From CAYRFE01 sp964423645 [NCBI: uncultured bacterium] (GTDB lineage: Bacteria > Macinerneyibacteriota > Macinerneyibacteria > Macinerneyibacteriales): 64,000 nt of DNA. Below, one piece after another: positions 43,202 to 53,408 of the stretch. Under the pieces are notes generated by a model. The model was not told the origin of the DNA and did not search any database. It saw only the letters and a list, made by a program, of their open reading frames with translations. The translations under genes and the position numbers were made by a program. Numbering within the stretch: the stretch's first letter is position 1; every line of letters starts with the position of its first letter. The stretch is from contig CAYRFE010000014.1 in assembly GCA_964423645.1 (NCBI GenBank), positions 27,655 to 91,654 on the forward strand. The letters are read 5' to 3'.

Positions 43202-45946
43202 ATGAGGAAAAGTTTGGCTCTAATGGTTTTTCTTGTGCTTTCCGTTACCGCGCTTTTTGCCGGCACAACCGGTAAAATCAGAGGTACGGTTGTCAATGAG
43301 TCCGGAGAGTTATTACCCGGCGCAACGATCATGCTTGTTGATACTCAATTGGGTGCAGCGGCAGACGGTTCGGGTTCGTTCTTCATTCTTCAGGTACCCC
43401 CGGGAATTTATACTGTGAAAGCCTTGATGGTTGGTTATACTACCGAGACAATACAGGGTGTTATTGTATCGGTTGACAGTACGACAACCTTAACGATCAA
43501 GCTGAAACAGCGTTTGGCCGGTTCTGAAGAAGTTATGGTCAATGCAAAAAAAGAGATCGTACGTAAAGACAATACCTCCACCGTTGAAAAACTTGACTCG
43601 TCGAAAATCAAGAACATGGTTGTTTCGACAGTCGGTGATGTATTGAACATTCAAAAAGGTGCGTCACAGATTTCTGCTGCCGGCAATACGATTGACGGTT
43701 CTGTGAATGAAGAACGCGGTGATGTCGGCGGATTGCATATCCGTGGCGGCCGCGGTAATGAAGTCACCTACATGGTCAATGGTGTCAGTACGCAAAACTG
43801 GATGAACGGTACTACTCCCCTCGATGTAAGTACCGATGCTATTCAGGAAATGTCCGTAATGACCGGTGGTTTTAATGCTGAGTATGGTAATGCAATGTCA
43901 GCCGTTATTAATATCGTCACCAAAGAAGGCGACAGGAAAAAATATCACGGCGGATTAACGTTTACCACTGATGCATTATTGAAAAAAGCGGATAAAGTTT
44001 CTCCGGGATTTTTTGAAGCCGGTTACGGTTACAATAATCTTGGCGTATTCGCATCAGGTCCGATTTATGGTACAAAATTCTCATTCATGACTACATTTGA
44101 TTTCACACAGAGAGATGCTGTGGGTCATCGTATACCGGATATCGAAGACTTGCCAAGTGATTTGGCGTTTTATGAGGATGGTGTGCTCAATACCGACCTC
44201 GTTCCGGAATACTATACTCCGCATACAGGGTATATCGGACAGAACTATCAGGTTAAAATCAGCGGGAACATTATTCCGGCTGTAAAGCTTGAGACCGATA
44301 TCCTTGGAAGCTTCAGTGAAACCGAATTTTATCAGCATGCATATAGATATAATTTGAAAAATTATGCTGAGAATGAGACCAAGAGTCTTTTGGTCACCGA
44401 ACGTATCACGCATACTTTAAGCTCTAAAACTTATTATGCGCTTACTGTCGGTTATTTTGAATTTGAATCAAGAACTATTCCTGCACGTGGCAGTGATGGT
44501 GAAATCGGAGATTTTATCAGACCGTATGAAGAAACAGTGGAACGCGTGTATGATCCGTACAACTTGTTCTATGTTGACGGTCATTATATTGCTTTCACCG
44601 AGCAGAGTGCGAAGTATTACACCTTTAAGGGTGAGGTCACTTCTCAACTCAACAACTACAATCAGGTAAAAGCCGGGTTTGAATTGCAAATCCATAACTT
44701 GAAGTATTTTAACGTTTCATATCCGACGGGTGCTAATTATCAGACAATATTTGATGTGAAACCGGTGCTTGGTTATGCCTTTATTCAAGACAAACTCGAG
44801 TATGATACCATGATCATCAACGCAGGTATCCGTCTTGATGCGTTTGATCCTTCAACAAAATATTTTGAAGATCCGACTGCATTTATTTCAGGCGGAACAA
44901 GTCCTCTTGTTGAAGCTGACAAGAAATTTGTAGTCAGCCCGCGTTTCGGTTTGGCATTACCGATATCTGATAATACAGTTCTTCGTTTCCACTACGGGCA
45001 TTTTTATCAGATGCCGGAATTCAGTTATTTGTATGACAACATACTGAATCCGGATTGGTATAAACCGGGTTTCCCATTGTTGGGTAATCCGAATCTTGAA
45101 ATGCAAAAAACGATCGCATACGAGCTTGGTGTTGATCAGCGCTTGAGCGAAGATTGGAAAGTAACGGTTGTTACGTATTATAAAGACGTAAGCAATTTGT
45201 TATATACCGAGCAGATCATTGACCCGATCAAATCGTATACACTGTATACGAATGGCGGTTACTCGCAGATTCGCGGATTTGAAATTGGCTTAAGCAAATT
45301 ATATTCGAATAATATCAGTGGTGACATCAACTATTCATTGTCATGGGCTGACGGTAACGCCTCATCAGAACGTGACGGATACTATGGTGTGGTCACTGTT
45401 TCCGGTGGCGAACGCACACCTCCTGCACGTAAATATGCGTTGGCATTTGATCGTCGTCATGCAGTGAAGGTTAACTTCGACTTGCGTGCACGTGATAATG
45501 AAGGCCCTGAAATGTTCGGCGTGAAACCTCTCGAAAACGCAGGTGTGAATTTCTTGTTCAGCTATGAATCAGGCGCACCGTATACCCCGAGAGATGTAAC
45601 AAACAGAAATATCGGACCGATGAACTCAAAACGTATGCCTTCAACCAAAAGCCTTGACATGAAGATCAATAAAGATTTTATGTTTAAGTTTATGGGTGAA
45701 AATCTTTCTGTGGGTGTGTTCTGTACAATTTCGAACGTATTTGATTGGGTGAACTACAACTCGGTATACGCGACTACCGGGCAACCGACTGATAACGGAC
45801 GCTATGGAGAAGCTGAAGGCCGTCCTGATCCTTACACAGGCGATGCATACAGTTTTTCGCAGAAGTACAAAGAATATTGGGGTGCAAACCCTGAATTCTT
45901 CGGTGCTCCGCGTTATGTCCGTTTCGGCGTAGGAATATCCTTCTAA
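43202..45946 (+). CDS. TonB-dependent receptor with carboxypeptidase-regulatory N-terminal domain, cassette 1
   Basis: The 914-residue outer-membrane protein has a signal peptide (1-20), a CarboxypepD_reg-like beta domain (about 22-105: GKIRGTVVNESGELLPGATIML, FFILQVPPGIYTVKALMVGY), a plug (110-240) with LHIRGGRGNEVTYMVNGV and TGGFNAEYGNAMSAVINIVTKEG, and a long barrel ending VRFGVGISF. It resembles SusC/OmpA-like receptors of the FCB group but no SusD follows. A GTG at 43163 with GGGGAGGTGG upstream would add 13 residues; ATG 43202 gives the cleaner signal peptide. A paralogue heads cassette 2. Substrate or cargo unknown. Confidence 0.9.
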   Translation: MRKSLALMVFLVLSVTALFAGTTGKIRGTVVNESGELLPGATIMLVDTQLGAAADGSGSFFILQVPPGIYTVKALMVGYTTETIQGVIVSVDSTTTLTIKLKQRLAGSEEVMVNAKKEIVRKDNTSTVEKLDSSKIKNMVVSTVGDVLNIQKGASQISAAGNTIDGSVNEERGDVGGLHIRGGRGNEVTYMVNGVSTQNWMNGTTPLDVSTDAIQEMSVMTGGFNAEYGNAMSAVINIVTKEGDRKKYHGGLTFTTDALLKKADKVSPGFFEAGYGYNNLGVFASGPIYGTKFSFMTTFDFTQRDAVGHRIPDIEDLPSDLAFYEDGVLNTDLVPEYYTPHTGYIGQNYQVKISGNIIPAVKLETDILGSFSETEFYQHAYRYNLKNYAENETKSLLVTERITHTLSSKTYYALTVGYFEFESRTIPARGSDGEIGDFIRPYEETVERVYDPYNLFYVDGHYIAFTEQSAKYYTFKGEVTSQLNNYNQVKAGFELQIHNLKYFNVSYPTGANYQTIFDVKPVLGYAFIQDKLEYDTMIINAGIRLDAFDPSTKYFEDPTAFISGGTSPLVEADKKFVVSPRFGLALPISDNTVLRFHYGHFYQMPEFSYLYDNILNPDWYKPGFPLLGNPNLEMQKTIAYELGVDQRLSEDWKVTVVTYYKDVSNLLYTEQIIDPIKSYTLYTNGGYSQIRGFEIGLSKLYSNNISGDINYSLSWADGNASSERDGYYGVVTVSGGERTPPARKYALAFDRRHAVKVNFDLRARDNEGPEMFGVKPLENAGVNFLFSYESGAPYTPRDVTNRNIGPMNSKRMPSTKSLDMKINKDFMFKFMGENLSVGVFCTISNVFDWVNYNSVYATTGQPTDNGRYGEAEGRPDPYTGDAYSFSQKYKEYWGANPEFFGAPRYVRFGVGISF

Positions 45947-45958
45947 AGGAGGTTGGCA

Positions 45959-48900
45959 ATGAAGCGGATTGTAGTAATAGCATTAGTTTTCGCAATGATG
46001 ATTCCCGTGCTTTTCGCAAAGACAAATATTGATCTCAATAAGACCAATAAATCTCTTGATGTAAAATGGCTTCGCTCAAACGGTTTCTGGATGACCGTGA
46101 ATAACTATGGTCAACATGCCGTGAAAGAAGGGGCAGTTCAGGCAGGCGGCTACTGGACGTATCAGTCTGCCGATGCGCAGTATATTTATGGCGCCGGCAT
46201 ATGGATCGGCGCGATCGTTGATGGTGTAAAGCATGTTTCGAACGGGTACGATCCGGATGACGGAAGTTCCGAGTTTACACCGGGTGAAATAGGTTCCAGT
46301 TTTGTTGACAGTCAATGGAAAGTGTATTTGAGTTCTGATGCGGATTGGCCGCTTTCAGAAAAAAAATCAGTTCTTGATACTTATTCGGTATTTCATGACG
46401 CTGACCCCAACCCTTCACAGGGCTCCGCGGGTAATACGCATTTCCCGCTTAACGTAGAAGTTTCTCAGACATCCTATTTGTGGAATTATCCGACGAATAA
46501 TGATATCGTCTTCATTCTGTATGATATTACCAATAGCGGTACATCAGCACTTGAAGATATGTATCTTGCGATCACTTGTGACCCTGATATCGGTGGCGCG
46601 ACTGATGATTTGGTAGGCTTTGATTCCGACCATAATATCGGTTATGCGTATGACCTTGACGGTCATGAAAGCTGGGGACACGCAGGATATGTGGGATACG
46701 ATTTTCTTGAATCAGCCAATGGATTGACCGCATTCAAGATTTTCAGTATTGATGTTGCTCCTGCGACAGACGTACAACGTTACAATCTTATGTCAGGGTA
46801 TAATATGGCGGGAGATAACTATCAACCGTTTGATGTCGACAGCGGCCCTGCGGATAAACGTTTTATGTTGTGTACAGGTCCGGTTGACTTGGCAGTCGGT
46901 GCGTCCACACGCGTTGTTATCGCAATTTTCCCGGGCTATGAGCTTGGCGATGATACGACGACGACGGTAGTGGGAGAAGACTCACGCACCTATTTTACAT
47001 TGATAGGCAACTCAAACAGCGCTCAATTTATCTATGACAACAATTATCTGCTTCCGGCAGCTCCAAAAGAGCCGATCGCTGCAGTACGTGCCTTGGATAA
47101 AAAGATCTATTTGAGCTGGGACACCGCGTCAGAAACGTTTGCAGATCCGTATTATGTGGTTGCAAGCGATCCTTTGTCACCGGTATATGATCCTACATAC
47201 ATTGAGTTCGATTTTGCAGGATATCGTGTGTATCGTGCACCGACCGTTGCAGGTCCGTGGACCGCGATCGCGACCATTCCTCTTGACGGGCTTCAGCATT
47301 TTTATGAAGATACCAATGTATACAACGGTATCATGTATCACTATAAAGTTGTTGCATTCGATGCACAGTTGAATGCGCCGACCACATTGGAATCTACCGG
47401 TATTACATTGAGTGCGATGCCTCGCTCGAATGCGACCGGGTACACCGATCCGGGCGAAGGTTTTACCGTTCTCCCTCCGGGACATACCGACGGTTCTGTT
47501 GTAAGCGGAAATAACCTTACAATATTAACGCCTATCGTAGTAAGTCCTGAACAGGTTACCGGTCATACCTATCGTATCGAAGTTGCAGCAGGCACGACTG
47601 CGGAGAATTTGCATTATAACGTTATTGATGTGACGACTGGTGTTACGAAAGCGTCTAATTTTATTGCGTATAACCAAGCTCCGACTCGTCCTAATAAATG
47701 GTACTTGACCGAACCGATTGATGGTATTCAATATCGTATACAAGGGCCTTCGGTTGGCGGTATTGCACCGTACACCGTAACCATTGATGGACTTGAAACC
47801 GTTGCTGGTTCTGCAGGTGATTTTGATATTACCGCACAGTTCTATAGCGGTGGAACGTCATGGTTACCGAGTGTTGCGACAGCTAATGATCTTCAAGTGA
47901 CCTTTGTCGCGACAGCGAATCCGAATGTCTTTGATATAGAGATCAAAGACCTTGATGAAACATTGCGTCTCGGCTACGACGTAATCATGCCGTATAGTGA
48001 TATTGGTCCACATGCGGGAGATCCTCGCTATACGTCGTCATATATGATCTCGCACTGGACTTTCTGGGGTAATAATTTCGGTCGTTATTTTGACAGTGGT
48101 ATAGATAATCTGTTTTTCCTGAACGGAGAGTACATGGTTCTTCAGGAAGCATATGCGCATGACATCCAATTTAACGGCAGTGAACCCGCAGAAGAACTTG
48201 AGGTTATGATTGACACTGATTATTCTCGTTATGCAGATCCGGGTGATTATACCATTACTTTTAACACCGGAAATGTATATGAAATATCGATGACACGTGA
48301 ATCATCAGGCCCCGCCTCTTCTATGGTTGTAGAAGCAACGGGTGTCGATCTTCGTGTTGCGTCAGGACTTGTCCAGGAAGATCTCGTTGTTCGCGTGGAT
48401 GCAACGGGTGTCGCACGAGTGTATTGGAAAAACTGGTCGACCGGCGTTGTCACGTTGGCAGCCTATGGTTCGGTTGGGGATTACTACCTCGTTAATAATA
48501 ATGATGGAGACCCCGCATATATGGTACGGGTTACCGGAACGCCTGTCTATGGTGACAGTGTCCTGATCCATTTTGCAGATGCAGGCGTGACCATGAACTG
48601 CACTGTTGAAAAAGGCACCGTGCTGTATAAGTTCGGATCTAGGCAACTTCCTGTTGCACTGGATGATGACGGGTATTTCAATCTTATCGGTGAAAACATC
48701 AACTACGTTGCCGGCGATGCTCCGGTAGACGGCAGTTATACGCCGGGTTTCAGCGGTATGTATATCATGGGTAATGCGACCTCCATCCACAATGGAGATG
48801 AGCTTACCTTTACCGTTACCAAGAACATGATTGAAGACGGTACGACCTTTATTCAACGCAGATCAGGAAACGTGCCGAAAGGCGGCGAATACTGGACTGT

Positions 48901-49243
48901 GGACACCAATAAGCTTGATAAGAAAATCGGTTCTGATCTGACAAAGATCAGAGTAGTTCCGAACCCGATTTATCCGATCAATGCATGGGATACCAGTGCA
49001 ACGACTCGTAAAGCAGAGTTTGTCAATCTTCCGGCTGATTGTGATATTTATATCTATAACGTTGCCGGTGACTTAATCAGACATCTCGAGCATAAAACCG
49101 GTGACAGCACTGACCCGAACGGTACGGTTGAATGGGACGTTCGTAATAAAGAAAACCAGGATATCGCACCGGGAATCTATGTATATGTGGTTTATGTAAA
49201 TAATGAAGAGAAAAAAGAAGGCACCTTTGCGGTGGTCCGGTAA
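45959..49243 (+). CDS. Giant secreted surface protein with FlgD/T9SS-like C-terminal domain, cassette 1
   Basis: The 1094-residue product has a signal peptide (1-20), a long beta-rich N-terminal part rich in Gly, Asp and aromatic residues, a fibronectin-III-like domain (about 365-470, IYLSWDTAS...FAGYRVYRA...YHYKVVAFDA) and a C-terminal domain of about 95 residues beginning KIRVVPNPIYP and ending APGIYVYVVY...GTFAVVR. That end is the FlgD-Ig-like/T9SS-type domain which anchors or sorts surface proteins in this group. AAAGGAGG seven bases after the receptor stop. No enzymatic motif is seen. Best read as a surface or extracellular binding protein served by the receptor and PorV-like neighbours. 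Confidence 0.85.
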   Translation: MKRIVVIALVFAMMIPVLFAKTNIDLNKTNKSLDVKWLRSNGFWMTVNNYGQHAVKEGAVQAGGYWTYQSADAQYIYGAGIWIGAIVDGVKHVSNGYDPDDGSSEFTPGEIGSSFVDSQWKVYLSSDADWPLSEKKSVLDTYSVFHDADPNPSQGSAGNTHFPLNVEVSQTSYLWNYPTNNDIVFILYDITNSGTSALEDMYLAITCDPDIGGATDDLVGFDSDHNIGYAYDLDGHESWGHAGYVGYDFLESANGLTAFKIFSIDVAPATDVQRYNLMSGYNMAGDNYQPFDVDSGPADKRFMLCTGPVDLAVGASTRVVIAIFPGYELGDDTTTTVVGEDSRTYFTLIGNSNSAQFIYDNNYLLPAAPKEPIAAVRALDKKIYLSWDTASETFADPYYVVASDPLSPVYDPTYIEFDFAGYRVYRAPTVAGPWTAIATIPLDGLQHFYEDTNVYNGIMYHYKVVAFDAQLNAPTTLESTGITLSAMPRSNATGYTDPGEGFTVLPPGHTDGSVVSGNNLTILTPIVVSPEQVTGHTYRIEVAAGTTAENLHYNVIDVTTGVTKASNFIAYNQAPTRPNKWYLTEPIDGIQYRIQGPSVGGIAPYTVTIDGLETVAGSAGDFDITAQFYSGGTSWLPSVATANDLQVTFVATANPNVFDIEIKDLDETLRLGYDVIMPYSDIGPHAGDPRYTSSYMISHWTFWGNNFGRYFDSGIDNLFFLNGEYMVLQEAYAHDIQFNGSEPAEELEVMIDTDYSRYADPGDYTITFNTGNVYEISMTRESSGPASSMVVEATGVDLRVASGLVQEDLVVRVDATGVARVYWKNWSTGVVTLAAYGSVGDYYLVNNNDGDPAYMVRVTGTPVYGDSVLIHFADAGVTMNCTVEKGTVLYKFGSRQLPVALDDDGYFNLIGENINYVAGDAPVDGSYTPGFSGMYIMGNATSIHNGDELTFTVTKNMIEDGTTFIQRRSGNVPKGGEYWTVDTNKLDKKIGSDLTKIRVVPNPIYPINAWDTSATTRKAEFVNLPADCDIYIYNVAGDLIRHLEHKTGDSTDPNGTVEWDVRNKENQDIAPGIYVYVVYVNNEEKKEGTFAVVR

Positions 49244-49255
49244 GGGAGGTTGAGT

Positions 49256-50269
49256 ATGGTGAAGAAATTATTTCTCACGGTTATCGCGATATGTGCGCTT
49301 GCCGTGCCGGCAGTGACAGCTGCCGACATGACCCAGACCGGCCAGGCGATGGGTGTATTCTTGAAGATATCACCCGATGCGCATTATGTTGCGATGGGTA
49401 ATGTCGGAACTGCTGCGTCAGACGGTATATCATCGCTTCATTACAACCCTGCCGGTATTGTCAGCGGTGAAACTGAAGCAATGTTTACCCACAGTATGTG
49501 GTTTGCCGATATCACATTTGATTATCTTGCAATCCAGATACCGGTTTCTGAAAAATCCCGTTTAGCGTTCAGCTTCATGCATATGAGCTATCCGCAAATG
49601 GAAGAGACGACTGTTGTCCAACCTGATGGCACCGGTATCATGTTTGATGCAGGTGATACCGCTATCGCTGTTTCATATGGCGTGAATCTTCTTCGTGAAG
49701 TTGATTTCGGATTTACTGTAAAAGTAATCCAAATGACCATATGGGATATGGAAGCAAACGGATTCGCACTTGATGCAGGTATTAAATATCGCACACCGAT
49801 CAAAGGCTTAACCGCAGGAATGAGTATTGCGAACTTCGGTTCAAATTCTCAGTTTTCCGGTGGTCAGCTTGAACGTATGCTTTCTGCCACACAAGTCGGA
49901 AATGCATATGCATATGCACAGGTTACCGAATCTTTTGCATTGCCGGGATTGTTGAGAGTCGGATTTGCATATGAACCGTATGTAAACGATCAAATTTCAA
50001 CGATTTTAGCAGCTGATTTTGTGAACAGCATTGATAACAACGAGACACTTAATATCGGCGGAGAATTTATGTATCACGTAAATTCTGATTTCAATGCGGC
50101 ACTTCGTGCAGGCTATCATGCTGACGGAGACCTCAATGCATCCGAATTTTCATTCGGCGGCGGCGTAGGGTATGATTTCGGCGGTTTCGGCGTGGTTGTT
50201 GATTACGCATACAACGGCTACGACAAGCTTGATGCAACGCATTTGTTTACGTTGAAACTTAAGTTCTGA
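49256..50269 (+). CDS. PorV/PorQ-family outer-membrane protein, cassette 1
   Basis: The 337-residue product has a signal peptide (1-22) then the family opening AMGVFLKISPDAHYVAMGNVGTAASDGISSLHYNPAG, followed by a FadL-like barrel of alternating strands and a C-terminal HLFTLKLKF. PorV shuttles T9SS cargo to the sortase on the cell surface; PorQ is its relative. GGGAGG lies ahead of ATG 49256, 12 bp after the surface-protein stop. A stem-loop terminator closes the cassette. It is likely the export or anchoring partner of the upstream surface protein; that is inferred. Confidence 0.88.
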   Translation: MVKKLFLTVIAICALAVPAVTAADMTQTGQAMGVFLKISPDAHYVAMGNVGTAASDGISSLHYNPAGIVSGETEAMFTHSMWFADITFDYLAIQIPVSEKSRLAFSFMHMSYPQMEETTVVQPDGTGIMFDAGDTAIAVSYGVNLLREVDFGFTVKVIQMTIWDMEANGFALDAGIKYRTPIKGLTAGMSIANFGSNSQFSGGQLERMLSATQVGNAYAYAQVTESFALPGLLRVGFAYEPYVNDQISTILAADFVNSIDNNETLNIGGEFMYHVNSDFNAALRAGYHADGDLNASEFSFGGGVGYDFGGFGVVVDYAYNGYDKLDATHLFTLKLKF

Positions 50270-50275
50270 TTTTTT

Positions 50276-50302
50276 CAGGGGCGCTTTGCGCCCCTGTTTA
50301 TT
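50276..50302 (+). terminator. Terminator closing cassette 1
   Basis: CAGGGGCGC, TTT, GCGCCCCTG, then TTTATT. Nine-base-pair stem. Confidence 0.88.
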
Positions 50303-50318
50303 AACAAAATTAAAACTA

Positions 50319-50347
50319 TTGACACCCTTAATTTTGTTTTGTATAAT
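50319..50347 (+). promoter_or_regulatory. Promoter P1 of surface cassette 2
   Basis: TTGACA, 17 bp, TATAAT: a perfect consensus promoter. The leader to ATG 50578 is about 225 nt and contains hairpin AAGGTA...TACCTT (about 50503-50524). Confidence 0.88.
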
Positions 50348-50442
50348 TCAACTCACATGGCGTTTTACACAACGAAAGGAAATATCGATCGGTGAAAAAG
50401 ATTCTTTTACGGTCGTGTCAGTCGTGTCATATGTATTTACAC

Positions 50443-50471
50443 TTGACTCGACTATTAATGTGTGGTATAAA
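50443..50471 (+). promoter_or_regulatory. Promoter P2 of surface cassette 2
   Basis: TTGACT, 17 bp, TATAAA, inside the P1 leader; gives a shorter leader of about 100 nt. Confidence 0.6.
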
Positions 50472-50577
50472 AACGAATAAGTGAAGGTAAAGGAGGTGGT
50501 GTAAGGTATTTGCTCGAGTACCTTATGTTATGATGGTGTGTTGTGGAAACTTAGGAAAAGGAAAGGAGTTAAGTGGT

Positions 50578-53391
50578 ATGGTTTGTAAAAATCTAAGAGC
50601 ATTGTTATTCGTAGTAATGCTCTCAGTTGTTACCGTATTTGCGGCTACCACAGGCAAGATTCGTGGAAAAGTTGTTGATGGAGCAACCGGAGAACCGATT
50701 CCCGGCGCAACTATAATGGTTGAGGGGACACAGTTAGGTGCTTCTACAATGGGTAATGGAGAATATTTCATTTTGCAAGTTCCTCCTGGAATCCAGAAAG
50801 TGAAATGTTTAATTGTCGGTTATGCGACATTAACACAAGAAAACATTATTATCTCCTCTGATACGACAACGACCGTTGACTTTAAAATGTCAACCAAGAT
50901 CGCCGGTCAGGAAGATATTATTGTTCAAGCGAAGAAGCCTATCGTTCAAAAGGACAATACTTCTTCTCAGAAAACATTTGACAGTACGCAGATTTCGAAG
51001 TTAACCAATGCAACAATGAGCGGCGTGCTTGAGTCACAAGCAGGCGTTTCATCTGATGCTGCAGGTAACCTCCACGTTCGTGGCGGACGTGATAACGAAG
51101 TCGCGTATATCATTGATGGTATCATGGTAAACAACAGCTTTACAGGAGACAACTCTTTCAATCTTGAATCTGATTCGATTGAAGAGATGAAAGTCGTTAC
51201 CGGCGGATTTAATGCTGAGTACGGCGGAGCTATGTCCGGTATTGTAAGAGTTGTCACAAAGAGCGGACAAAAAGAATTCCATGGAAAAGTGTCCTATAAA
51301 ACAACAAAACTCATGATTGATGAAATGTTGGATTATTACGGACAACAGAATATGTCGGCATATGTATCGGGTCCGATACCTAACCCGTTCATAAAAGACA
51401 TATCGTTCCAATTGAGCTTTAATCAAAAGACCGATAACGGTCTGATGTTGTATCATCCGAAAGCGATGTTCCTTGTAAACAAGGGTAATTCTTTGACCGG
51501 TTTCACGACCAGCGAAGATTATATCGCGTGGGTGAATGATGCAAGAGCAGGAAATACAAACTTTGATTTCCCTGTTGATACTGGGTATGAGCCGTATTAT
51601 CGCGGGTATTATCCGGATGAATACAATCGCGAGTGGAAGTACTACGGTGCGTTGTCAGTACGTCCGTTAAAGACCTTGCGTGTGGGCTTGTCGGTTAATA
51701 AATCTGTTGAACACAGCTTTAATAACTATAACAACTCGCCGTCATTGTCCTACAGATACAGATACTTGAATGCGGCAGATACCGTAGTGTATGCCGACCT
51801 GTATACCTTGAGTTTGACCCATACGATCAACTCAAGCATGTATTATGATGCAAACTTCTCGGTTCAGTATAATGCGCAATTGACCGCGACCAACGGAATG
51901 CATTATACCGATTTCGAAGGATGGGGCGAAGATGCCGTATATACGTCTAACGTAAAAATGGGATATATCAGCATTGCAAATACATATTCCTACAGACAGT
52001 ATACGAATTTACCGGGCGGAGTCGATCCTCATTTCTATAATTACAGAGATGAAGCGTTAAAAGCAGCTGCTTCGTTGACCTGGCAGATCGATCGCATCAA
52101 TCAGCTGAAGGTCGGCGGCGAGTATATGAAAGATAACGTCTATCTTGAAGGTTATAGTGCACGTAGAAGCGAAATGTCATATGCGGACAAATATGAAGTT
52201 GAGCCGTATAAGATCAATGCGTTTGTTCAGGACAAAATAGAAGTTGAAGATATGATCATCAACGTCGGTTTACGTCTTGAGCATTTCAATTCGAACGTTA
52301 GCTATTACGAAGATCCGGGTCAGGCGGTCCAATTGCATTCTGCGATCCAGGCGAACGGCAACCCGTTGATCGGTGCATGGACGACTGAAGGTATGATCAC
52401 TTCTGAGACCAAAACATATGTATTGCCGCGTGTGGGTATTTCCTATCCGTTGAGCGATACCGGTGTTTTCCGTTTCTCATACGGTCATTTCTATCAGTAT
52501 CCTACGTACCAGGAAATGTATTCACATATTCATGGTCCGATATCACAGGATTATTACGGTAATCCGAACCTCGATGCGCAAAAGTCGGTTCAGTATGAAG
52601 CCGGATTCGAGCAGGGCTTGACTGACATTATGGCCATCAGCGTGACCGGTTATTATAAAGATTCTACCGATGTATTGAGCCTTGTCACAAAACGTTACTC
52701 GGATGTCATGTTCTATCAATACGTCAATAAGGATTTTTCACGTTCCATGGGTATGGATTTTGTGCTTTCGAAACGTTTCTCTGAACATTATTCGTTTGAC
52801 ATATCATATGGTTTTATGATGGTGAAGGGTAGTGCATCATCGGCCGATGAAAACCTAGGTCGTCTTGTAGACACCCAGTATATCGCACCGGTTCGTACTG
52901 AGTACCTCAGCTATGACCGCCGTCATAATGTTGCAGTCAATGTCGCATTTGGTTACGGTAAGGGGCAAGGTTTTGATATTTACGGTGTAAAACCATTGGA
53001 AAATGTTGATTTTTCCATGTCGTTTAAGGCCGCATCAGGTTTGCCGTACACCCGTACAAATGATGCAGGTAATGAACTTGGTGAAAAAAATACATCTCAT
53101 ATGCCTTGGACAAAGGTTGTTGATTTGCGTTTCTCAAAAGGCTTTAATGTGTATCGCAACGTAAAAGCAAAACTTGTTGTTGAGGCAGAAAATGTATTTA
53201 ATTGGGCGAATCTCTATTCAATCAATACTGCAACTGGTAAAGCGCGTGTCTCTGTTGTTGATATAAATGATTTCAACCCGACATTGCCACAGGATATGCT
53301 TCAGTATAATATGTGTAGAGAAAACTATAATGATCTTGATGCATACGGTATACCTCGTATAATCCGTATGGGCGTCGAAGTATCGTTTTAA
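50578..53391 (+). CDS. TonB-dependent receptor with carboxypeptidase-regulatory N-terminal domain, cassette 2
   Basis: The 937-residue paralogue of 43202-45946. Matching regions include TTGKIRGKVVDGATGEPIPGATIMVEGTQLGAS, FILQVPPGIQKVK, VQKDNTSS, LHVRGGRDNEVAYIIDG, VTGGFNAEYGGAMSGIVRVVTK and the end VSF. Plug and barrel order are the same; the extracellular loops differ, as expected for different ligands. ATG 50578 has AAAGGAG; the earlier ATG at 50530 would precede the signal peptide with a soluble stretch and is rejected. The gene is the first of cassette 2, driven by a consensus promoter. Confidence 0.9.
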   Translation: MVCKNLRALLFVVMLSVVTVFAATTGKIRGKVVDGATGEPIPGATIMVEGTQLGASTMGNGEYFILQVPPGIQKVKCLIVGYATLTQENIIISSDTTTTVDFKMSTKIAGQEDIIVQAKKPIVQKDNTSSQKTFDSTQISKLTNATMSGVLESQAGVSSDAAGNLHVRGGRDNEVAYIIDGIMVNNSFTGDNSFNLESDSIEEMKVVTGGFNAEYGGAMSGIVRVVTKSGQKEFHGKVSYKTTKLMIDEMLDYYGQQNMSAYVSGPIPNPFIKDISFQLSFNQKTDNGLMLYHPKAMFLVNKGNSLTGFTTSEDYIAWVNDARAGNTNFDFPVDTGYEPYYRGYYPDEYNREWKYYGALSVRPLKTLRVGLSVNKSVEHSFNNYNNSPSLSYRYRYLNAADTVVYADLYTLSLTHTINSSMYYDANFSVQYNAQLTATNGMHYTDFEGWGEDAVYTSNVKMGYISIANTYSYRQYTNLPGGVDPHFYNYRDEALKAAASLTWQIDRINQLKVGGEYMKDNVYLEGYSARRSEMSYADKYEVEPYKINAFVQDKIEVEDMIINVGLRLEHFNSNVSYYEDPGQAVQLHSAIQANGNPLIGAWTTEGMITSETKTYVLPRVGISYPLSDTGVFRFSYGHFYQYPTYQEMYSHIHGPISQDYYGNPNLDAQKSVQYEAGFEQGLTDIMAISVTGYYKDSTDVLSLVTKRYSDVMFYQYVNKDFSRSMGMDFVLSKRFSEHYSFDISYGFMMVKGSASSADENLGRLVDTQYIAPVRTEYLSYDRRHNVAVNVAFGYGKGQGFDIYGVKPLENVDFSMSFKAASGLPYTRTNDAGNELGEKNTSHMPWTKVVDLRFSKGFNVYRNVKAKLVVEAENVFNWANLYSINTATGKARVSVVDINDFNPTLPQDMLQYNMCRENYNDLDAYGIPRIIRMGVEVSF

Positions 53392-53408
53392 GTGAGAGGA
53401 GATAGGAT

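Noticed and set aside
43202-53391. SusC/SusD polysaccharide utilisation locus
   Set aside because: The receptors are SusC-like in their N-terminal domain, but no SusD lipoprotein, glycoside hydrolase or sugar regulator is adjacent.
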